Assembly: GCF_001045445.1 (NCBI RefSeq)
Contig: NZ_LFNF01000004.1
Coordinates: 223,893-287,892, forward strand
Direction of reading: 5' to 3'
DNA: 64,000 nucleotides
Source of the DNA: Chryseobacterium sp. BLS98
GTDB taxonomy: Bacteria > Bacteroidota > Bacteroidia > Flavobacteriales > Weeksellaceae
A model generated the notes under the pieces. It saw nothing but the letters and a program-made list of their open reading frames with translations, was not told where the DNA came from and ran no database searches. Positions 34,948 through 43,239 of this stretch are shown piece by piece. The position numbers and the translations under genes were made by a program. How positions within the stretch are numbered: position 1 is the stretch's first letter; every line of letters begins with the position of its first letter.

Positions 34948-35262
34948 TTAATGATTATGATTTAAAAATTTAATAACCTGATCTGCCACCCCGTTCACAA
35001 TCTTATTTTTAAACGAAATGATAAATGCCATTACCACAACATAAAAACCTGCAACGATCAGGAATCCGTACGAGTAATTATCCAGTGCTTTTCCAATAAG
35101 AAAAGCGATTCCAAAATTGAAAAGGATAATAAAAAAAGCAAAAGCAACAAGCAGCACTACAAAGTAGGTGATGAGCCCTGCAGAAAGAGAGGATTTTTCG
35201 GTAGCTTCAATCTTCAGTAAATCTATTCTCTTTGATGCATATTCTTTAATAGTCTCTATCAT
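34948..35262 (-). CDS. Phage-holin-X-like (PF07332-type) membrane protein
   Basis: This 104-residue protein has an N-terminal amphipathic helix (MIETIKEYASKRIDLLKIEATEK) and two membrane segments (LITYFVVLLVAFAFFIILFN and YGFLIVAGFYVVVMAFII). This is the pattern of the chromosomal holin superfamily III/Holin-X group, which despite its name is common in bacterial chromosomes next to YtxH genes and is not evidence of a prophage. It precedes a hypothetical gene by 3 bp and follows a YtxH gene that has its own terminator. Confidence 0.75.
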   Translation of the reverse strand: MIETIKEYASKRIDLLKIEATEKSSLSAGLITYFVVLLVAFAFFIILFNFGIAFLIGKALDNYSYGFLIVAGFYVVVMAFIISFKNKIVNGVADQVIKFLNHNH

Positions 35263-35279
35263 TGTTTTTTTTTAAAGTT

Positions 35280-35313
35280 ACAAAAAAAGGAACTTTCGCG
35301 CAAAAAGTTCCTT
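35280..35313 (-). terminator. Terminator after the YtxH gene
   Basis: A perfect 10-bp stem (35287-35296 with 35304-35313) closes a 7-nt loop; reading the minus strand, seven T follow at once. Confidence 0.88.
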
Positions 35314-35341
35314 CCCATAATTTACTCAAAAAATAAACTAT

Positions 35342-35692
35342 TTATTTTTTAAGATCATTCAGTTCCGTTTCTACATCCTTTACTACGTCTGCAGTTTTGG
35401 AAACTATCTGGTCTTTGTATTTGTCATATCCGTCTTTTACCGTATGAGCTACACTGCTGGCTGTTTCTTTGAAAGTAGAAGAAATATTGCTGTACTGGTC
35501 TTTTACTTTTTCAGAAACTTCACCATACTTATTTTTAGCCTGGTCTTTCAGGTCTCCTGCTTTATCTTTGATTTTTTTTCTGGTTTCTTTACCTTCTTCA
35601 GGCGCATAAAGCATTCCTAAGATTACACCTGCTGCAGCACCTGCAAGAAGTCCTGCCAATATACCTGCTGTATTTTTTCCGTTTTTAGACAT
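35342..35692 (-). CDS. YtxH domain protein
   Basis: This 116-residue protein has a hydrophobic glycine/alanine-rich N-terminal helix (TAGILAGLLAGAAAGVILGMLYAPEEGKETR). A long charged helical tail follows, with repeating lysine, aspartate and serine (KDQAKNKYGEVSEKVKDQYS). This is the YtxH pattern. The APEEGKETR junction is diagnostic. Related proteins are induced in general stress in Bacillus; the function is not known. It is a short transcript with its own terminator, next to the holin-like pair. Confidence 0.85.
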   Translation of the reverse strand: MSKNGKNTAGILAGLLAGAAAGVILGMLYAPEEGKETRKKIKDKAGDLKDQAKNKYGEVSEKVKDQYSNISSTFKETASSVAHTVKDGYDKYKDQIVSKTADVVKDVETELNDLKK

Positions 35693-35787
35693 TTTAAGCT
35701 TTTTTAATAGTTAATAAATATTAGTTTTTACTGTGTTAAAATCTACAATTTGTATACCAAAGGAGGCATTATGCCTATTAAAAATTG

Positions 35788-36462
35788 TTAAATCTTCTTG
35801 ATATAGGATAAAATCAGGTCTATGGTCTGCTCTTTTGTAAGCGAGGTATTATCAATAACGATAGCATCTTCAGCCTGCTTTAAAGGGGCAATTTCCCTTT
35901 CACTGTCGATCTTGTCGCGGTCTATGAGGTTTTTTTTTACCTGCTCTCTTTCTGCATGGATTCCCATTCCTGCCAGTTCGAAATATCTTCTGTTAGTTCT
36001 TTCGTCAATGCTGGCAGTGAGGAAAAACTTATAGTCTGCATTTGGCAGAACTACTGTCCCTATGTCACGTCCGTCCATAATAATGCCGCCTTTTTCTGCC
36101 AGCGAGCGCTGGGACTGAAGAAGGAAATCCCTTACTTCTTTCTGTTTTGCCACAATACTTACATTGTCGGAAACTTCAGTAGTCCGGATTTGTTTGGAGA
36201 TATCAATATGATTGAGATAAAGAATCAGCTCACTGTCCTGGTTTCTGAACTCAAGCTCGATCTGGTCTAAAGAGGAGAATAGATTTTGAAGGTTGATGGA
36301 ACCGTCTTCATTCAGGCAGTTCTGCAGGGCAAACCATGTAATTCCTCTGTAAAGCGCGCCGGTATCCAGGTGTATGATTCCCAGTTTACTGGCAATCACC
36401 TTAGAGATTGAACTTTTTCCGGTAGACGAGTACCCATCGATAGCTATTACAGGTTTTTTCAT
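35788..36462 (-). CDS. cmk: Cytidylate kinase
   Basis: This 224-residue P-loop kinase has IAIDGYSSTGKSSISK at residues 5-20, LDTGALYRGITW in the NMP-binding region, MDGRDIGTVVLPNADYKFFLTAS, and the lid arginines (ERTNRRY, DRDKIDSERE). This is the bacterial CMP/dCMP kinase, which converts CMP and dCMP to the diphosphates with ATP. It follows porQ on the same strand, an adjacency often seen in Bacteroidota. A short palindrome, AGGCATTATGCCT at 35764-35776, lies just behind the gene. Confidence 0.95.
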   Translation of the reverse strand: MKKPVIAIDGYSSTGKSSISKVIASKLGIIHLDTGALYRGITWFALQNCLNEDGSINLQNLFSSLDQIELEFRNQDSELILYLNHIDISKQIRTTEVSDNVSIVAKQKEVRDFLLQSQRSLAEKGGIIMDGRDIGTVVLPNADYKFFLTASIDERTNRRYFELAGMGIHAEREQVKKNLIDRDKIDSEREIAPLKQAEDAIVIDNTSLTKEQTIDLILSYIKKI

Positions 36463-36507
36463 ACCGCAAATTTCAAGAATTTTTTTAAAAAATCAAGACA
36501 ACACAGA

Positions 36508-36534
36508 AAAAATCTTTATTATTATGAAGATTCT
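36508..36534 (-). terminator. Weak terminator-like hairpin between porQ and cmk
   Basis: On the minus strand GAATCTT pairs with AAGATT(T) around a 10-nt loop, followed by a T-rich stretch. The stem is short, so it probably only reduces read-through. Confidence 0.4.
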
Positions 36535-36546
36535 GTCAGGATGGAA

Positions 36547-37539
36547 TTATTCTCCAGCGTGGCTGCTAAGGTCCATGGAAATCCCTATCTGGTTCACATT
36601 GGAAGAGTTATGGTAACGGATATGGGCATAATCTATACGGAATCTCCTCAGCTTAATTCCAAATCCTCCGGAAAGCCCGGAAAAGTTTCTCTGATCTGCA
36701 ACCGCAAGTTCGTTTCCTCTTTTGGCATTATAACCCAGCCTAATATTAAAGCTTTTTTCAGGGAAAAGTTCTGCTCCAATGGAAAAGTGGTCTGCCAGCT
36801 TTCTTCCGAATCCTACTTCCTGACCGTTTACATTATATTCCGAAGAAATGTCAAACTGTTGAAGGTCGTGGGCTGTAATGGTAACGGCAAGAGGGATAGC
36901 TTTCAGGATTCTGGTATATCCAAGGTCTACCCTGAACGGAAGGTTTTCTCTGGTTCCATTGAAGGATTTCAGCTGAAAACCAAAATTCCTCGCCACCAAT
37001 GAGAGAACTTCTTTATTCTTTTTATTATGGTAAGCCACTCCTGCAGTTCCGGAGATCGCAGAAGAGGTATAGTTGTCAATTTTTGAAGTGATGAAATTAA
37101 TGCCGCCTCCAATGGTCCAGTCTTCTTCAAACTGGTAGGCATAGCCTGCGCCGATAGCTACATCCGAAGCTTTGAATTCACCATTCTCTTCACCGCTTTC
37201 ATCGGTTCTGGGAATGCTTCCGTAGCTCATGTACCTGGCATTGATGGTTGCCATATGTCCGTTGTCAAAATCTCTGGCATAGGCCACCGTTCCGTATTTG
37301 GAATCTGCAAGGTAAGCTGCGGCATTCACGGAAAGCTGTTTGTCTGAATCTCTATTTAAAAGGGCTGGGTTTGCAATAGCAAAGGAAACATCATGGTCTC
37401 TGACGGAAATTGCATCGCCACCTAAGGCAGCCTGTCTGGCAGATACAGGGATGTTTAAGAAAGGATAAACATTTGTTCCTGTTTGCGCATAAGAAACAAT
37501 TCCTGACAGAAATAATGAAAAAATGACAATTTTCTTCAA
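36547..37539 (-). CDS. porQ: Type IX secretion system protein PorQ
   Basis: This 330-residue protein has a signal peptide (MKKIVIFSLFLSGIVSYAQ) followed by the PorQ/PorV-type start (NVYPFLNIPVSARQAALGGDAISV). A chain of beta strands follows, forming an outer-membrane barrel of the FadL-like fold and ending near IGISMDLSS. PorQ belongs to the shuttle and attachment part of the type IX secretion system, helping to deliver C-terminal-domain proteins to the surface. The window also encodes such a client at 2.05-3.35 kb. It leads into cmk and has a clear promoter at 37558-37587. Confidence 0.9.
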   Translation of the reverse strand: MKKIVIFSLFLSGIVSYAQTGTNVYPFLNIPVSARQAALGGDAISVRDHDVSFAIANPALLNRDSDKQLSVNAAAYLADSKYGTVAYARDFDNGHMATINARYMSYGSIPRTDESGEENGEFKASDVAIGAGYAYQFEEDWTIGGGINFITSKIDNYTSSAISGTAGVAYHNKKNKEVLSLVARNFGFQLKSFNGTRENLPFRVDLGYTRILKAIPLAVTITAHDLQQFDISSEYNVNGQEVGFGRKLADHFSIGAELFPEKSFNIRLGYNAKRGNELAVADQRNFSGLSGGFGIKLRRFRIDYAHIRYHNSSNVNQIGISMDLSSHAGE

Positions 37540-37557
37540 TTCAATTTATAATTAATG

Positions 37558-37587
37558 CAAAAATAATCCTTTTTCGTACTTATCAAA
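37558..37587 (-). promoter_or_regulatory. Promoter of porQ
   Basis: On the minus strand TTTG (37587-37584) is followed after 18 bp by TATTTTTG (37565-37558), a full Bacteroidota promoter match. The ATG of porQ is 19 bp further on. Confidence 0.72.
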
Positions 37588-37644
37588 ATATTTCTGACAT
37601 TATTTCTGCGTAAATATTTTTCTTTATTCAATATTTTTAATGAT

Positions 37645-37652
37645 TATATTTG
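37645..37652 (+). promoter_or_regulatory. Candidate -7 element for pyrH
   Basis: TATATTTG matches TAnnTTTG, 53 bp before the pyrH ATG at 37706. No TTTG at standard spacing is seen. Confidence 0.45.
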
Positions 37653-37696
37653 CAAAATCAAATTCCGGAGAAAATCAGTCCGGGAAAATTTATTAA

Positions 37697-38411
<715 letters not shown>

Positions 38412-38413
<2 letters not shown>

Positions 38414-38500
38414 GTAGAAGGAAACAGATAATAGGTTACAGGTAAAGGAATATTACCCATTGCTTATTACTCATTACTGATTATCTATCAACCATCATTT
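38412..38500. repeat. Imperfect palindrome between pyrH and frr
   Basis: AGATAATAGGTTACAGGTAA (from about 38426) matches the reverse complement of the stretch ending near 38487 at about 14 of 20 positions. The right arm is built of near-repeats of the word ATTACT. Pairing is weaker than in the other long palindromes. Confidence 0.45.
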
Positions 38501-38536
38501 ATAAAAATGTGTAATTTATCAAATTTTAACTATATA

Positions 38537-39091
38537 ATGGAAGAATTAGATCTTATATTAGAATCTGTAAAGCACGACATGGACGCGGCTGTAAAGCACT
38601 TGGATCATGCATTTCAAAGAATTAGAGCAGGACGTGCTTCTACGTCAATGGTTCAGGATGTTATGGTAGAATATTACGGAGCTCCAACTCCTTTAAACCA
38701 GGTTGCCAACGTTTCTGTACCGGATGCAATGACTATTTCTATTCAGCCTTGGGACAGAACTGCGATTGGTGCTATTGAAAAAGCGATCATCAATTCAAAC
38801 CTGGGCTTTGCACCTTCTAATAACGGGGAAAATATCATTCTTAATGTTCCGCCTTTAACAGAGGAAAGAAGAAGGGAACTGGCCAAACAGGCTAAAATAG
38901 AAACTGAGAGTACAAAAGTAACGATAAGAAATGCAAGACAGGACGGTTTGAAAGAGCTTAAAAAGCTGGAAGGTATTTCTGAAGACGTTGTGAAAGGAGT
39001 AGAAGAAGAAATCCAGGGTTTTACTGACAAATACGTAAAGCTTTGTGAGGATCACCTTAAGACGAAAGAGGCTGAAATTATGAAAGTGTAA
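38537..39091 (+). CDS. frr: Ribosome recycling factor
   Basis: The 184-residue protein has the RRF landmarks: AFQRIRAGRASTSMVQDVMVEYYGAPTPLNQ, TISIQPWD, NLGFAPSNNGENIILNVPPLTEERRRELAKQ, and RNARQDGLKELKKLEG. It splits the post-termination ribosome together with EF-G. The open frame begins at 38507, but 38537 (MEELDLILESVKHDM) is the family start. A strong terminator follows. Confidence 0.95.
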   Translation: MEELDLILESVKHDMDAAVKHLDHAFQRIRAGRASTSMVQDVMVEYYGAPTPLNQVANVSVPDAMTISIQPWDRTAIGAIEKAIINSNLGFAPSNNGENIILNVPPLTEERRRELAKQAKIETESTKVTIRNARQDGLKELKKLEGISEDVVKGVEEEIQGFTDKYVKLCEDHLKTKEAEIMKV

Positions 39092-39111
39092 TTTCCAACT
39101 ATAAATTATAT

Positions 39112-39145
39112 AAAAGCACCTGTAAGAGGTGCTTTTACTTTTTTA
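39112..39145 (+). terminator. Terminator after frr
   Basis: A perfect 10-bp stem (39112-39121 with 39127-39136) with a 5-nt loop, followed by T-rich sequence. Confidence 0.88.
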
Positions 39146-39275
39146 TAATGACAGAGTGGTTTTGAAAATGGCCATCGGCGAGATTTCGTTTGAATTTTTC
39201 TGAGGTAAAGAGTCTATCTGATAAACCAGTATTTTTTTTTATTTCTATAGATTTAAATAGAGTATATATGATTTT

Positions 39276-39913
39276 TTACAGACATTTTATCTCTCCTTTT
39301 CTATCTTTGTTTCTTAACAAGGACTGATAGGTTTTCATCAACTCATTAGTATTGCATTGGACTTCTTTGCTCGGAATAGTATCGGGAGAAGGTTTTGCTT
39401 TATTATCTGATCGTATGCTGTATTTCTTTTCAAGGCATTTTAGCATTTTATCATTTTGTAAATAGATGCGTGTTTCTGTGATATCATCTTTGGTAATTGG
39501 TTTTTCGGGAGTTCCACCATCAAAATTCCAAACTGTTTCCTGCCTGAAGACGAAGAATGGCTTTCCGTTTTTAATGAAATACTTTTCAGAGGCCGAAAAA
39601 TGACTGTGTTCGGCATAAAAATGTTCAATCACTTTAATTTCATCCTTATCCGAATAAAACTTCACTTCTCCGAAAGGCTCTTCATTGCAATTGTAGGTAA
39701 AGCCTCCGGAGCTGAACCTTTTTGATTCCAGCATGGTTTGGAGGATTCCGTATTCTTTTTTTATTTCTTCTATAGGATCTGTTGCGGCAGTAGTGATCGG
39801 ATCATTGTTGACAATAATGCTGTCTTTGGGAGTCGGTTGCTTACGGGCTGTTTTATCTTCATTATTTTTACACGAAAAGATAAGAGGCCGGCTGCAACGA
39901 ATAGGATTTTCAT
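39276..39913 (-). CDS. Hypothetical lipoprotein with an apparent frameshift in its signal peptide
   Basis: The long open frame (to 39947) codes for a polar protein of about 200 residues with no family I recognise (EEIKKEYGILQTML, FSSGGFTYNCNEEPFGEVKF, ETVWNFDGGTPEKP). Its N terminus in that frame makes no signal peptide but runs into PLIFSCKNNEDK. In the neighbouring frame an ATG at 39913 starts MKILFVAAGLLSF. Adding one base near 39880-39882 joins the two into MKILFVAAGLLIFSCKNNE, a textbook lipoprotein signal with lipobox LIFSC. So either the gene is broken by a 1-bp deletion or the sequence has an error there. Confidence 0.6.
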
Positions 39914-39997
39914 ACAGTAATTGGTTTGGTGATATATAAAAATACAAAAATTTAAAGCTAAAAAAAGAGGCCTCTATTGAAAGCCTCCAGTTTATTT

Positions 39998-40789
39998 TTA
40001 TTTACAGTTCTCGTTGTAGTCTGTGATAACTTCTTCAACAATTTCCGGAACATTGGACATCACGTCGTCAATCTGGCTTTTGATTAGTTTTCCCAGACCG
40101 GATCTTTTCTTTTCATCATTTTTAAGGGAAGCATAAGAACCGCTTGTCAGTTTACCTTTTGCATAGCTGCAGTCAGCAATGATCATTTTAGCTTTGGCTA
40201 AAGTAAGTTCCTCTATTTTACCTCCTTTTTTAGAATAGATGTAGGAAGGTGAATTTCTCATTCTTTCGGTTTCCTTTTCTGCTACAGCAATCTGACCTCC
40301 GGCAGAGAATGTAGTAGGGTAACCATATAATTTATACACCTTGATTTTACCGTCTTTTACCACTTCTGCAAACTGGGTGCTTTTGGTAAGGTTGTTGAAA
40401 GCTTTGATATTGCCACTTAAACCGCCTGTTGCTGTATTGAAGCCTTCTTTGGTATTGGTGTACTTAATCATTTCAAAATGCCTTTCATTGTTGTTTTCAT
40501 CAAAAGCCACATATTCTTTAATGTCGTCTGAATCCAGGGTTTTAAATTTCTGTTTCTTCTTAGACTTATCAATATCTGAAACAGCAATAAACTTTACTTT
40601 TTTCTGATTATTCCACGGGTTCATGGCATCTCCGTTCAGTCTTACGATTCCTTCCGTCTTTTTTCCTGATTTATCAACAATATAGCCGTATTTTTCATCC
40701 GTCCTCAATTCGTAATCCGTATTGTCTTCCTGTGCATAGGCGTTGAAAGAAACCAATGTAAACATTCCCAATAGTAATGCTTTCTTCAT
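39998..40789 (-). CDS. Exported hypothetical protein
   Basis: I do not recognise the family. The product of about 263 residues has a signal peptide (MKKALLLGMFTLVSFNAYAQ). It is rich in lysine, aspartate and asparagine, with segments such as GYIVDKSGKKTEGIVRL and VKFIAVSDIDKSKKKQKF that resemble a short beta-rich domain seen in many exported flavobacterial proteins. The open frame extends to 40873, but only the start at 40789 gives a signal peptide. It lies behind the terminator of the LptF/LptG gene and is probably its own transcript. Confidence 0.65.
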   Translation of the reverse strand: MKKALLLGMFTLVSFNAYAQEDNTDYELRTDEKYGYIVDKSGKKTEGIVRLNGDAMNPWNNQKKVKFIAVSDIDKSKKKQKFKTLDSDDIKEYVAFDENNNERHFEMIKYTNTKEGFNTATGGLSGNIKAFNNLTKSTQFAEVVKDGKIKVYKLYGYPTTFSAGGQIAVAEKETERMRNSPSYIYSKKGGKIEELTLAKAKMIIADCSYAKGKLTSGSYASLKNDEKKRSGLGKLIKSQIDDVMSNVPEIVEEVITDYNENCK

Positions 40790-40871
40790 AATTATTATAG
40801 TTTTTAACATTTTTTGTAAATATAGCTTTTTATCCTTTACTGCAAATGAAATAAGATACCACAACCAATCC

Positions 40872-40901
40872 AAATAAAAAAGGCCCGGAAATTCCGGGCC
40901 T
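40872..40901 (-). terminator. Terminator after the LptF/LptG permease gene
   Basis: AGGCCCGGAA at 40881-40890 and TTCCGGGCCT at 40892-40901 form a GC-rich hairpin; reading the minus strand, a run of T follows. Confidence 0.88.
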
Positions 40902-40938
40902 GTATATTGTAATGATTAAATTTTTTAATCTTTTAATT

Positions 40939-42393
40939 TTATTGATATCTCTTATGCTCTTTGTTTTTAGAGAACCTCCTGGTAATAGGTTTGAACAGTG
41001 CTTTATACTTTTCTGCATCAAACAGCTGTGAATCGGTAAGTGCTTTATAGGTCATCCAAACTCCGAAAGGCAAGAGAATAAGATTAGGAAGCCATGCCGC
41101 CAGATAAGGACTCATTCCTCCTCCCCATGAAATATTCTCAATACCCAGATTCATCACATAGAAAATAATGAAAATAATGATTGCAATGATCACGGGAAGT
41201 CCCATACCTCCTTTCCGGATAATGGAACCCAGGCTAGCCCCGATCAGGAAGAAGATAATACACGTTACAGAATAGGAAATAATTCTCTGCTGGTAAATCA
41301 CAACCTTACTGAAGTATTTGATATTGGAGCCGAATTCATTTTTCTTTCCTGACGCTGTAGTTTTCAGATTGTCCAATCTGTTGTAGGCATTATAGATCAT
41401 TTCAAGCTTTTTATCCTGTTTTACCGTATCAAGCTTGATCTGCTGTTTGGCAACTGCTTTGGATTTGTTTTTGTCCATATAGCTGATCACTGAATTGGTC
41501 TGGCTCAGAACATCAGCGCTGATATTCTCAAAATAGGCGGCATTCTCTTTTTTGTTTTTGGCAACTGTTTCATTAAGCTGGCCATAGGTCTGAAAACGGT
41601 AATCGTCCGTGATCTGTTCCTTTTCAATAGCTTTATTAATGACTTCACTAATGTCAAAATGCGAGACTAAAGTATCAAATTTAATGGCCTGATCCGGCTG
41701 CTTCAGCCTTACATTTTCACCTTTTCCTGCAAAGTTGTCTTCAAATATGTAGCCGTTATAAAGCTCCAGCTTCAGAAAGTTTTTATTGGCTGCGGGAACA
41801 AATTTACCCTTTTCAGCTACAATAGACTGCTGGTTTTCATAGGTGCTTGCTTTTCTGTGGACAAAAACCCCTTCAATGTTTTCACCGTTCTCACCATAAA
41901 TCTTATCAAATTTCACCATATATCCCGGAAGCTGGTCTATAAACTGGCCGGGTGTGAAATTCAGGGCAGGCTTGGTTTGTGCAATATTGAAAAGCATATT
42001 TTTTGCCTTTTTCTGAAAATCGGGAATGATATTATTGGAGAAAAGAAAGAGCAGGACTGCCAGCACTGTTGCCACACCCATCAAAGGAGCCATTACCCTG
42101 GTCAGGGAAATTCCGGCGGCTTTCATTGCAGCAAGTTCGTACCGTTCCCCAAATTCACCGAAGGACATAATGCTCGCCAGGAGGATGGTAAGTGGAAGCA
42201 CAAGGCTGATAACACTCACTCCGAGATAGAAGAGAAGTTTGAGGATCTGCCAGTAGCTTAATCCTTTTCCCATGAACTGCCCCAGCTGAACCCAGATAAT
42301 GTTTACAATAAAAATGAAAAACAAAACGCTGAATATAAAGAAAAACGGTCCAAAGAAGGTTTTTATGATATATCGGTCTAGTATTTTTAACAT
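40939..42393 (-). CDS. LptF/LptG family LPS export permease
   Basis: This 484-residue protein has the YjgP/YjgQ layout. The first three membrane segments lie within about residues 1-110 (ILDRYIIKTFFGPFFFIFSV first). A long periplasmic beta-jellyroll follows (to about 370), then three C-terminal membrane segments (SVTCIIFFLIGASLGSIIRKGG and VIIAIIIFIIFYVMNLG). LptF and LptG form the inner-membrane channel of the LptB2FG machine that lifts lipopolysaccharide to the periplasmic bridge. Only one such gene is here, as usual in Bacteroidota where LptF and LptG are unlinked; I cannot say which it is. Confidence 0.88.
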   Translation of the reverse strand: MLKILDRYIIKTFFGPFFFIFSVLFFIFIVNIIWVQLGQFMGKGLSYWQILKLLFYLGVSVISLVLPLTILLASIMSFGEFGERYELAAMKAAGISLTRVMAPLMGVATVLAVLLFLFSNNIIPDFQKKAKNMLFNIAQTKPALNFTPGQFIDQLPGYMVKFDKIYGENGENIEGVFVHRKASTYENQQSIVAEKGKFVPAANKNFLKLELYNGYIFEDNFAGKGENVRLKQPDQAIKFDTLVSHFDISEVINKAIEKEQITDDYRFQTYGQLNETVAKNKKENAAYFENISADVLSQTNSVISYMDKNKSKAVAKQQIKLDTVKQDKKLEMIYNAYNRLDNLKTTASGKKNEFGSNIKYFSKVVIYQQRIISYSVTCIIFFLIGASLGSIIRKGGMGLPVIIAIIIFIIFYVMNLGIENISWGGGMSPYLAAWLPNLILLPFGVWMTYKALTDSQLFDAEKYKALFKPITRRFSKNKEHKRYQ

Positions 42394-42405
42394 GGGCCAA
42401 AATTA

Positions 42406-42434
42406 ATCAAAAAGCCACAAAGTTTACTTGTGGC
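42406..42434 (-). terminator. Terminator between lolA and the LptF/LptG gene
   Basis: GCCACAA and TTGTGGC (42414-42420 and 42428-42434) form a 7-bp stem with a 7-nt loop; on the minus strand TTTTTG follows. It lies about 15 bp before the permease ATG, so the permease gene is either weakly expressed by read-through or has a promoter overlapping it. Confidence 0.7.
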
Positions 42435-42460
42435 CCGTGTAATTTTTTTACTTAATAACA

Positions 42461-42521
42461 AAAAAGTTAAAAGGCAAAATTGTGGATTGGCTTATTCGCT
42501 TTCTTTGCCCTTTTAGCTTTT
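42461..42521. repeat. Imperfect palindrome after lolA
   Basis: Bases 42461-42478 pair with 42504-42521 at about 16 of 18 positions with one bulge; the loop is 25 nt. The right arm ends 7 bp from the lolA stop. Together with the terminator at 42406-42434 it fills the gap. Confidence 0.6.
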
Positions 42522-42527
42522 CACTCT

Positions 42528-43175
42528 TTATAATTCCGTGATGATGTAATTCTTGAATTTATTCTTATCAAAAACAAACATATTAGGATCCAGGGTTTGG
42601 TTTTCCTTATATTCTTTAATGGCAATCACTGCAACATCTTTGTTGCTTCCGTGCTGTTCAAGCTTTACCATCTGTTTTTTCGCAGAATCTACAAAAAGGT
42701 ATACATACTGGATTCCATTGGATTTGATTGGAGTCAGTTTAATGAAGTCTGCATTTACTCCGTTTACATTTTTTTTACCGTTGTAGGTAACATTATAGTC
42801 GTTTCTGTATGTACTAAGATAGTTGATAGGGGAGAACATGCTGCTGCTGCCGTTTGGTTTTGCAATGGTCACTTCCATATCATCCGCATTGATATTGTAG
42901 ATTTTATTTCCGTCAAAGATCTGTTCCGTATCCATGATCTTCAGCTTATATTTATCTCCGGCAGAGTAATAGATTCCCGGCTCTGTTTTGGTCACCTGTC
43001 CGTTCACTCCGGTTCCGAAGGAAAATTTGAAATAAGAATTCTTTTTAGAATTATAGTTGGCGGTGATATCATCCAGAATCTTTTTAGCTTTGGCATCAAT
43101 CTTCTGTGCATCTGCGAATCCTACAGCACCAATTACGAAACTTCCGACTATGATTTTTGAAATAGTATTTTTCAT
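42528..43175 (-). CDS. lolA: LolA-like outer membrane lipoprotein carrier protein
   Basis: This 215-residue protein has a signal peptide (MKNTISKIIVGSFVIGAVGFADAQ), no lipobox cysteine, and the LolA half-barrel pattern (KAKKILDDITANYNSKKN, FDGNKIYNINADDMEVTIAKP, FSPINYLSTY, VYLFVDSAKKQMVKLEQ). LolA carries lipoproteins across the periplasm from LolCDE to the outer membrane. It follows ftsK on the same strand, an arrangement also common in other phyla. The bacteroidotal LolA family is divergent, so the exact cargo role is inferred. Confidence 0.82.
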   Translation of the reverse strand: MKNTISKIIVGSFVIGAVGFADAQKIDAKAKKILDDITANYNSKKNSYFKFSFGTGVNGQVTKTEPGIYYSAGDKYKLKIMDTEQIFDGNKIYNINADDMEVTIAKPNGSSSMFSPINYLSTYRNDYNVTYNGKKNVNGVNADFIKLTPIKSNGIQYVYLFVDSAKKQMVKLEQHGSNKDVAVIAIKEYKENQTLDPNMFVFDKNKFKNYIITEL

Positions 43176-43239
43176 TTTTTATTTAATAAACTTTAAACAT
43201 TCCAGTGCTTCAAGGTTTATTTTATAAAGCACTTTTCCT

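Noticed and set aside
34948..35262. Prophage remnant suggested by the holin-like protein
   Set aside because: No other phage genes are near; this family is common in chromosomes next to YtxH genes.
43203..43233. Terminator between ftsK and lolA
   Set aside because: Only a 7-bp stem with no T-tract in the minus-strand direction; the genes may well be co-transcribed.
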